NCBI GenBank assembly: GCA_014728765.1
Contig: WJLA01000118.1
Location: 1 to 12,362, forward strand
From: Candidatus Peregrinibacteria bacterium
GTDB lineage: Bacteria; Patescibacteriota; Gracilibacteria; UBA1369
DNA: 12,362 nucleotides
Reading direction: 5' to 3'
The notes under the pieces are model-generated. The model did not search any database. It was given only the letters and a program-made list of their open reading frames with translations, and had not been told where the DNA came from. This document shows positions 9,601-12,362 of this stretch, piece after piece. A program made the translations under genes and the position numbers. Positions within the stretch are counted from its first letter, which is position 1, and each line of letters starts with the position of its first letter.

Positions 9601-12362
9601 TAGTTTTTACCATCTGATCCCACTGTATCGCCCGGTGTTCCATCTGATACCATAGCGATTTTTCCTTTTATACCTGCAATTGAATTATTTGCAGCTGCCA
9701 CTGCTGATTCAAAAGCACCGGCTATTTCGTCACAAACTGAGTTCAATCCGGGAATAGGCAATGCAACAGGAAAGCATTGTCCAATTGGATATGGACCAAG
9801 ACAAACAGCCAAGCCCAACTTTCCGGTTAAAGTAGGGGATAGATAAATTCTTCCTCCCAAAGAGCCTTGATAAGGACTCGGAGGCCAAACGGGAATAATA
9901 CTTGGCACTCCCCACCCGAATATTGGCAATCCCGGATCAAATCCACCTGGGACTCCCATGACATTTATTGGTCCGGTTGCAAGGAAAGCAAAGTTGATCG
10001 GAGTCGGTATACATCCTCCGGAACAAGTTAATGCATTAATGGCACCTTTCAGTTTTTCCGCCGCTTCATCCAAAGATTTTTCCAAACCGGCCAATGCTTT
10101 GCCTATTCCGGGAAGTGGCTTCACAGCTTGAGAATCATTATTTCCGGCGTTATAAGTTGGCCTCTCCAAGCTTCCATAATTAATAAAGTTTTGAAGAGCA
10201 ATCGGAATGCCGTTTTCATCTGTTTCATTCAAATCTATACCACCGAGCGGATCAATAGGAGGATCACTGGGTTCCGGTTCAAGAACATATTCTTCATAAT
10301 CTACTTTATAAACATTTCTTCCATTCAAGTTTTCTGCCTCTCTTCCATTGGAATAATAATAAACCATTCTACCGGTCGGATTGTTTTCAGGGCTTGCCGA
10401 AACGTCAGGAAGACCATCTCCCTGATTGGGATATTTGCTGCTCAAATCATTACCGACAGTTATTTTTAGTTTAGGTAAACTTTGAACAGTACCGCTATAT
10501 TTGAAAGTTCTACTTCCTCTTGCCGGAATTGTCACTCCTGAAATAACATAGGGTCTCAAGCTGATTCCTGTTTCCAAAATTTCCGGATTATTTTGACAAT
10601 CAAGACATTGGATGGATTCTTTTTCCACATCAATAATCCCTGAAATAACATCAGCAATCATTAAATCGGTGACTCTATTGTCAGAATTATTCTTAATTGT
10701 AATTGTATATTCAACATTATCTCCATTGGCAATAGTGTTTTCACCAGTAGTTAGGTTTGTGATATTCTTGGAGGACTCTCTACCAATTTTGCTATCCCTT
10801 CCCAGTGTTTTAAATTCTAAGGTTTCATTTTCACTGGGATTGCTTATATTGAAATTGAAATTGGAAGAGTTTCTATTAAATAGACCTACCAGCCTTGTTT
10901 GGTCTTTTCGAGAGAAAACCGACCCACCGGTTGGAAGAGGAATTTCTTCAAAATAAATATCATCACTTTCTCCAGGTTGGTTTTTGTACATTGTAGGATA
11001 AAAAATGCTCACTTCATTTCGCAAATTTCTTTCCGGATCAATAGTTGTAGGTAAACCGCCAATAATTTGCCCTTCTCTGTTCAAAACACCATCATAATTA
11101 TAGAAAAGCCAAATACTTCCTCTATCGTCTGAAATAACAACATCATCATAACCATCCAAATTCATGTCATCGGATTCTACTTGGAAAATTCTATTATGCT
11201 CATCAAATCCATTTATATCCAAGTAATTTCTTTCAAAACTTCCTTGATTGTTCAAATAAACATTCAAACAAATTTCTCCTACTCGACAGCTGTCTTCTGA
11301 TGCCAATAACAAGTCTTGCCAGCCATCATTATTCAAATCGGTTTTAGTCATGCTTACGATTCCCATCGGAAATTCCAAAAACACACCTCTATCTTTAAAT
11401 CTTGTTCCTCTATTGATATTCTCCAGAAGTCTCAAGTCTCCATTCGGATAACCTATGAATATATCTGTATCATTGTCATTGTCATAGTCTATCGGTAAAA
11501 TTGATTCCACATTTCTTGTGTCCGCCAAAATTTGCTCACCTATGTCTTGAGTATACCCGGATTTTCCTACCATTACATCTTCACCATTTTCCAGATTGGC
11601 ATCATCCGTATTCTTAATTCTGATAGTAGGATCTCCAAGCACAATTCCGATATCTGAAGCATAAGGCAAATTTGACTCTCCAACGGTATTGCCTGCTGCA
11701 AATAACAAAACATGCTTGTTATCTCCGGTCAAACCAACACCTTCCGCTTCACCCGCAGCCTCAAGTGACAAATAGCCCAGACCCGGAGCCTGACTGGATG
11801 GCATATCTTGAGTTTCATCCACATAATAGATTCCTTTTGGCGCCTTGTTGGAGTTACCGGAAAAAGCTATATCTGTTGTTCTATCGGGCAAGCTCGACAA
11901 TTGCCTCATATAAACTCCACTTTGAATATTTTCATTGATTTCAAAATCACTTTCCACCTCAAGAACATCTTTCAGTCCACTCATCAAAATTGCAACTTGA
12001 GCAATTTCCTCTCCATTTTTTGAAATACTCAACTTGAGTGCGTCTTGATTTCTATCTTGAATCAAATCTATTGAAATTTGATTTGATTTTTTAATAATGC
12101 TTCCATTGCTATGTATTTCAGCCTGCAAAATTCCGTTTTCAATAATTTGAATTTTTTCCTGACTTTCATTGAATTCAAAATTTTCATCATTTGTTATTGA
12201 AGCGACGAAAATTCGATCTTGATTTAATTCTATTTCTGCAAGATTTTCAACCAATGAAATCTGTGACTGCGGTTTTAAAATAATAAATGTTTCTAAAACA
12301 TCTTGTCTCTGCATCAAATCGGAAACCAAAATTATGATAGGCTTTTCAGAACTACTTGAAGA
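3591..12362 (-). CDS. Giant multidomain surface protein (FG-GAP, DUF11-like, Leu-Pro-rich, TSP3 and SLH modules), 5'-partial
   Basis: The reading frame is open to the right edge, giving 2923 residues with no start seen. A TTG at 12329 would give 2912 residues, but the frame continues upstream (a run of five Ser codons, then EKPIII), so the true start is probably outside the window. It ends with TAA at 3591-3593. Counting residues from the edge, visible modules are FG-GAP/VCBS Ca loops (about 280-422 and 1682-1711), a DUF11-like repeat (532-645), a Gly/Pro-rich Cys segment (777-883), a helical region with CDKC (from about 1120; CDKC at 1204), Leu-Pro-rich sequence (1223-1327), coiled coil (about 1471-1525), a split Fn3-like domain (1741-1996), a PKD-like domain (2008-2126), a carboxypeptidase-regulatory-like domain (2135-2203), TSP3 repeats (2397-2467 and 2679-2860), three SLH domains (2472-2671) and a C-terminal CxxCxC (2875-2880). 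SLH domains bind secondary cell-wall polymers and TSP3/FG-GAP loops bind calcium, so a wall-attached extracellular adhesin or scaffold is likely. No catalytic domain was recognised. It is the first gene in the visible operon. Confidence 0.93.
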   Translation of the reverse strand, partial: SSSSSEKPIIILVSDLMQRQDVLETFIILKPQSQISLVENLAEIELNQDRIFVASITNDENFEFNESQEKIQIIENGILQAEIHSNGSIIKKSNQISIDLIQDRNQDALKLSISKNGEEIAQVAILMSGLKDVLEVESDFEINENIQSGVYMRQLSSLPDRTTDIAFSGNSNKAPKGIYYVDETQDMPSSQAPGLGYLSLEAAGEAEGVGLTGDNKHVLLFAAGNTVGESNLPYASDIGIVLGDPTIRIKNTDDANLENGEDVMVGKSGYTQDIGEQILADTRNVESILPIDYDNDNDTDIFIGYPNGDLRLLENINRGTRFKDRGVFLEFPMGIVSMTKTDLNNDGWQDLLLASEDSCRVGEICLNVYLNNQGSFERNYLDINGFDEHNRIFQVESDDMNLDGYDDVVISDDRGSIWLFYNYDGVLNREGQIIGGLPTTIDPERNLRNEVSIFYPTMYKNQPGESDDIYFEEIPLPTGGSVFSRKDQTRLVGLFNRNSSNFNFNISNPSENETLEFKTLGRDSKIGRESSKNITNLTTGENTIANGDNVEYTITIKNNSDNRVTDLMIADVISGIIDVEKESIQCLDCQNNPEILETGISLRPYVISGVTIPARGSRTFKYSGTVQSLPKLKITVGNDLSSKYPNQGDGLPDVSASPENNPTGRMVYYYSNGREAENLNGRNVYKVDYEEYVLEPEPSDPPIDPLGGIDLNETDENGIPIALQNFINYGSLERPTYNAGNNDSQAVKPLPGIGKALAGLEKSLDEAAEKLKGAINALTCSGGCIPTPINFAFLATGPINVMGVPGGFDPGLPIFGWGVPSIIPVWPPSPYQGSLGGRIYLSPTLTGKLGLAVCLGPYPIGQCFPVALPIPGLNSVCDEIAGAFESAVAAANNSIAGIKGKIAMVSDGTPGDTVGSDGKNYTGGFQASESLGNYGYAVDAQTNVRIPGFPSVLTEWFDNQISEIINKLTDLPDIYILYPDFMTAFKGPEEGGSPTSNDAGAAIKRTVEGEKAVEAEPATPKGLRQILNDLNKIPLIKIQPEEVLIKIPSLTPSEIDRFINDAELWVIDHKIELERIRRVWKCDEDDPVYTDADGNEFTIPDSRSICEVVTADFSETIESVEENIRIIQGYKEIPRQILEWRNMLTKYIIQIICYIDAIINFFIGNVSKWMNQANAWVDAVFDLYETVMTWRAMFDLVIEYQTSCDKCTSARFTLLELVLKLFAFIPSPPIIPFPKLPDIYLDFSQIQMGITIYWPDLKFRPEKIILPRLPRIFLPELPTVNIEFPAIPTLPDLSLSLPELPDLPPLVLPVLPDLPPPPKIPKLPVSINAVISILKKIFKILCLIKKGFIPIQETSLKTAIEHMTERGLDPLLPFDLGLSFQAPAINYQYIDRIQLTTQINLQFDFSMIKDFVQEVADGLNSISTNLTDKINEGVGVVQGAADATAGAINQATDSVVPENVDISVGGEDLQSLNINPAEYEYFSSKIKGSIKEWEEVSKAIERDAEMMEKIIARDFQDIKLAASIQYLDASQFESHQTVADIENFNFAQRVADMGDGFDETKKLAGLGENLIAYAKDYQDLNNLLQNTDNLENLDNFGKIIADSDSLEDVMVASGYQSNGLIAEAAQPELLAQNVSLNDALDNSGIPADMYGKQVPKGLFIYNEKEQVNEKILDYEDELDLESNIAFIDVDTDGDEDIVYSFGGNVYYKQNYNGTNTIPRYFFGTPEINNLEFFAPAARSINALHATFENNSTVDLSWIAAETENLAGYELIYGSKLENLIEGVGSSGLNKVTYLLNEIEEELVENSVNSNGNFAVPTPRKAAIKVDKINGDVLFDGPEIRIVEDERVVIKEEMDIYAAENAEFRMYLDGEDQGVYTLNEGEFVAFENGFDLALDIEKITGTIYVSDNSKYIEDQELPPKARISTDYLLKSVSGSSAQLSLPNGSYTRLDSNQTLRIDHLDTPANPAVSLDLDNGFYYASIRAFDLNGLRSTRSPHSLLAPNLCADRQEPLANAGPASREVAIFKPLTINAERSFDAYGKVSEYYIDTAPEFDANGDGDPTNDADLASDLDVTVDSNGDGIPNNDFDSSIFGLGPYRDLETRTVVLNVLDESGNLGQQEITINIYVPEVVLSEETATSGEISGYVMQRENQIPITVLRNRDGVVTEIITDSADAYGKYFTDDEGIFRINDLNLEDEIVIKNSIGEVVAKIDPETGRVIIVNPFYSLESLPAEEPLLPTRVVVKDPDGNIISTVFIVSDGNTDVTIDDKDFEYNIGSIANLTGVHLKILDDIPEYEFNKLSASDINYPGGVEIVEIGTDKRVALLDSGGNFYIYDDRISFRIKTVSDLREPMVFEVLSENRIIAELLIAFESDENVNIVSADQFRVFLDDPSADGPEFDTDQDGMPDLFELQYKLNVRDASDAEADADGDGLSNLEEYRAGTNPLKSDSDDDGFDDSFELIYGRDPNQKVASPFNDVKAGDENFETVLNFYQRGIFEGIPSFENSNNFSYQEPLTRAEFAKVILDVLCIHPRPGAFVGPPVFNDIPYISGNVPWYYEYTKEAFFRGIITGYRGQIDQRTGRTPFAPNEIITKAEAVKIILEALELQGYISLAGVEETEVYYEVYMDIAQNLEPYATGNRQLKNNFIITADEIANPEQAIIRGDFVKLAERVLTAVDCSVIDTDGGGIPDFWEDQNGLDKNDASDDSGANADPDGDGLSNLEEYKFGTDPNDPDTDNGGIPDGIEVLERKTNPLDDSDDFLDSDGDGLSDDQEINVYGTDPNDADTDDGGVADGDEVLKQNTDPLFPQDDLDKDGDGLSDFDELNTYGTDPNDADTDDGGVADGAEVFRGTDPLFGDDDLIDPRSDLEEGVYAIQEKCISCPCASAVDHSADIIPGDQIVCVISNRNNSEIFSQSNLVEIEEVPTN
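3594..3770 (-). other. C-terminal Cys-cluster domain of the giant protein
   Basis: After the TSP3 array the last roughly 60 residues begin GVYAIQEKCISCPCASA, with Cys at residues 2875, 2878 and 2880 from the edge. They continue with DIIPGDQIVCVISN and IFSQSNLVEIEEVP, a short Ig-like beta pattern. The domain is distinct from the Asp-rich repeats before it. It is unassigned; possible roles are a disulfide-capped end, a metal site, or a docking point for the Cys-containing proteins encoded downstream. Confidence 0.55.
3783..4328 (-). repeat. Thrombospondin type 3 array, second block, about 50-residue units
   Basis: Residues about 2679-2860 hold repeated units of about 50 residues. Each has a DxDGDGLSDxxE loop, a (Y/F)GTDPND motif, a DTDDGGVADG or DTDNGGIPDG loop and a (N/G)TDPL motif. 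There are about three and a half units. The two most C-terminal are 57/60 identical in DNA over 3841-3900 and 3991-4050 with a 150-base period; the next unit is offset 153 bases and more diverged. This is a Ca-binding TSP3 rod between the SLH anchor and the C-terminal Cys cluster. Confidence 0.9.
4350..4949 (-). other. Three S-layer homology (SLH) domains
   Basis: SLH1 (4788-4949) begins FNDV and contains GIFEGIP and LTRAEFAKVIL. SLH2 (4560-4745) begins FNDI and contains GIITGY, FAPNEIITKAEAVKIIL. SLH3 (4350-4499) begins MDIA and is degenerate: it keeps AIIRGDFVKLAERVL but lacks the clear G-x-x-x-G-Y/P core. Together they span residues about 2472-2671. Three tandem SLH domains are the usual arrangement for binding a pyruvylated secondary cell-wall polymer in a Gram-positive-like envelope. 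This is the likely anchor of the giant protein. Unusually, TSP3 arrays lie on both sides, so the anchor is internal and not terminal. Confidence 0.85.
4962..5174 (-). repeat. Thrombospondin type 3-like calcium repeats, first block
   Basis: Residues about 2397-2467 contain three consecutive Asp-rich loops: DTDQDGMPDLFE, DADGDGLSNLEEYRAGTNP and DSDDDGFDDSFELIYGRDP. The DxDxDGxxDxxE core followed by GT(N/D)P is the bacterial TSP3 signature, which wraps around multiple Ca2+ ions. It lies directly before the SLH domains and would be a calcium-stiffened spacer. Confidence 0.88.
5755..5960 (-). other. Carboxypeptidase regulatory-like beta-sandwich domain
   Basis: Residues about 2135-2203 show the pattern SGEISGYVMQ followed by an ITVL strand, a Tyr-Gly turn and FTDDEGIFRINDL. 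This resembles the carboxypeptidase regulatory-like (CarboxypepD_reg / Cna-B-like) family, in which 'G-x-V' and 'T-D-x-x-G-x-F-x-I' are typical. It would serve as another stalk module. Further beta-rich sequence to about 5180 has no clear family. Confidence 0.5.
5985..6340 (-). other. PKD-like domain with Asp-rich calcium loops
   Basis: Residues about 2008-2126 begin with PLANAGPASREVAIFKPLTI, then AERSFDAYGKVSEYYIDT, and end with TVVLNVLDESGNLGQQEITI. This matches the PKD pattern of an N-terminal 'A-N-A-G' strand, a 'xS-x-D-x-x-G' turn and a C-terminal 'V-x-D-xx-G' strand. The middle holds an insertion with two EF-hand-like loops, DANGDGDPTND and DSNGDGIPNND. PKD domains are common extracellular Ig-like stalk modules. 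Confidence 0.6.
6375..7143 (-). other. Fibronectin type III-like domain split by a large insertion
   Basis: The first half (7027-7143) shows the Fn3 N-terminal pattern TVDLSWIAAETENLAGYELIYG, with the B-strand Trp and the C-strand Tyr motif; only part of it is quoted here by key residues (LSW and GYELIYG). The expected C-terminal pattern, a Gly-(Y/F)YY strand followed by a final Ser-rich strand, appears only about 190 residues later as GFYYASIRAFDLNGLRST (6375-6450). The intervening sequence contains short beta-like stretches and acidic repeats (IRIVEDERVVIKEE). The simplest reading is one Fn3 domain with an inserted domain. Two unrelated beta domains are possible. Confidence 0.5.
7232..7318 (-). 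other. Isolated FG-GAP/VCBS motif
   Basis: A single Asp-rich loop, FIDVDTDGDEDIVYSF, followed by GNVYYKQNYNG, lies at residues about 1682-1711. It has the same FG-GAP-type Ca-loop pattern as the N-terminal block but stands alone about 1260 residues downstream. It may be a remnant blade, or part of a domain whose other strands lack the signature. Confidence 0.65.
7530..7950 (-). other. Predicted coiled-coil / helical region of the giant protein
   Basis: From about residue 1471 the sequence becomes strongly helical and charged, for example SIKEWEEVSKAIERDAEMM, with heptad-like hydrophobic spacing to about residue 1525. It is followed by more helical Asn/Asp/Leu-rich sequence (LNNLLQNTDNLENLDNFGK). 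Just upstream is a short Ala/Gly-rich amphipathic stretch (VVQGAADATAGAINQATD). This suggests a helical stalk or oligomerisation region between the Leu-Pro-rich segment and the C-terminal beta domains. The assignment is by eye only. Confidence 0.5.
8385..8690 (-). repeat. Leu-Pro-rich repetitive segment of the giant protein
   Basis: Residues about 1223-1327 carry an irregular repeat built on hydrophobic-Pro and acidic-Leu-Pro units, for example LPRLPRIFLPELP, LPELPDLPPLVLP and LPDLPPPPKIPKLP. It is preceded by a hydrophobic helical region containing CDKC at 8742-8753. Such a segment should be extended and rigid (polyproline-like) rather than globular. It may act as a spacer between the N-terminal half and the coiled-coil/Ca-binding half. 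I recall similar Pro-rich segments in large proteins of Patescibacteria, but this is memory and was not checked. Confidence 0.7.
9705..10033 (-). other. Gly/Pro-rich hydrophobic segment with paired Cys
   Basis: Residues about 777-883 begin with CSGGC, continue through a sequence dominated by Gly, Pro, Ile, Val and Trp (for example IFGWGVPSIIPVWPP), and end with three further Cys residues around CLGPYPIGQC and SVCDE. I do not recognise a named family. The composition differs from the charged Ca-binding modules on either side. It could be a compact disulfide-stapled domain or a membrane- or surface-contacting element. Confidence 0.5.
10430..10768 (-). other. DUF11-like (conserved repeat) Ig-fold domain
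   Basis: Residues about 532-645 contain the pattern typical of the DUF11 / conserved-repeat family: a TIANGDNVEYTITIKN strand pair, then a variable loop and DLMIADVISG, later ISGVTIPARGSRTFKYSG. This family is an Ig-like stalk domain found repeatedly in large bacterial and archaeal surface proteins. Only one copy is visible. A CLDC pair sits in the middle loop (about residue 580) and may form a local disulfide or metal site, which is not a general family feature as far as I know. Confidence 0.65.
11099..11523 (-). other. FG-GAP/VCBS-type repeat block in the giant protein
   Basis: Three Asp-rich calcium-loop motifs recur at spacings typical of FG-GAP/VCBS beta-propeller blades: DYDNDNDTDIF, DLNNDGWQDLLLAS and DMNLDGYDDVVISD. 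Each is followed by a short hydrophobic strand and an aromatic/Asn stretch such as LRLLENI or IWLFYN. They lie at residues about 280-422 counted from the window edge. Such repeats form integrin-alpha-like propellers that bind Ca2+ and often mediate adhesion. Only three clear blades are visible here, fewer than a complete six- or seven-blade propeller. The upstream sequence (to about residue 280) is beta-rich but unassigned and may supply the remaining blades. Confidence 0.8.

Noticed and set aside
10612..10956. Hydrophobic plus-strand frame of 114 codons, and a Gly-rich plus-strand frame at 8329-8631
   Set aside because: Both lie entirely antisense to the giant gene. Their composition is the mirror of its Glu/Asn-rich and Pro-rich codons, and no ribosome-binding site or homologous motif is seen.
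12327..12329. TTG at 12329 as the start of the giant gene
   Set aside because: The frame stays open for 11 more codons to the window edge, the TTG has no visible ribosome-binding site, and no signal peptide follows it, although the protein must be exported.
3591..12362. UGA-as-glycine code (Gracilibacteria / Absconditabacteria)
   Set aside because: The frames run without in-frame TGA over 8.7 kb, and all four visible stops are TAA, so the standard bacterial code explains them. A recoded genome would show many TGA interruptions.

Overview
The window is a densely packed, low-GC stretch (roughly 35-40% by eye) with every supported gene on the minus strand. It reads as one operon of exported proteins. 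In transcription order (high to low coordinates) it holds a giant multidomain surface protein of at least 2923 residues, cut by the right edge; a 212-residue secreted or anchored helical protein; a 323-residue Cys-rich exported protein; a 606-residue Cys-containing secreted protein with two acidic linkers; and the first 43 codons of a fifth secreted protein, cut by the left edge. There is no RNA gene, mobile element or CRISPR array, and no non-coding gap longer than 25 bases.

Gene junctions are very tight. The giant gene is followed by a 25-base gap that contains a promoter-like sequence. The next junctions are TAA-AAA-ATG (3-base gap), TAATG (stop and start share a base) and TAAATG (stop directly abuts start). 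No start has a convincing Shine-Dalgarno sequence, so translational coupling is likely for the last three genes. All four proteins whose N-terminus is visible begin with a signal peptide or signal anchor; the N-terminus of the giant protein is outside the window.

The giant protein is a mosaic of extracellular modules. From the N-terminal side these are: an unassigned beta-rich region; three FG-GAP/VCBS-type Ca-binding motifs; a DUF11-like repeat; a Gly/Pro-rich hydrophobic segment with paired Cys; a helical region; a striking Leu-Pro-rich segment; a coiled-coil region; another FG-GAP motif; an apparently split fibronectin-III-like domain; a PKD-like domain with Asp-rich Ca loops; a carboxypeptidase-regulatory-like domain; thrombospondin type 3 (TSP3) Ca-binding repeats; three S-layer homology (SLH) domains; a second TSP3 array with recently duplicated units; and a C-terminal Cys cluster. 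This is the architecture of a calcium-stabilised, cell-wall-bound surface protein or adhesin.

The organism is probably an uncultured bacterium of the Candidate Phyla Radiation (Patescibacteria), with Peregrinibacteria or a relative as the best guess. That rests on giant FG-GAP/TSP3/SLH proteins beside lineage-specific Cys-containing exported proteins, low GC and the standard genetic code. It is inference from resemblance, not a database result. The operon is best described as an uncharacterised surface assembly: a wall-anchored giant protein plus small exported helical, disulfide-prone partners whose C-terminal ends resemble one another.
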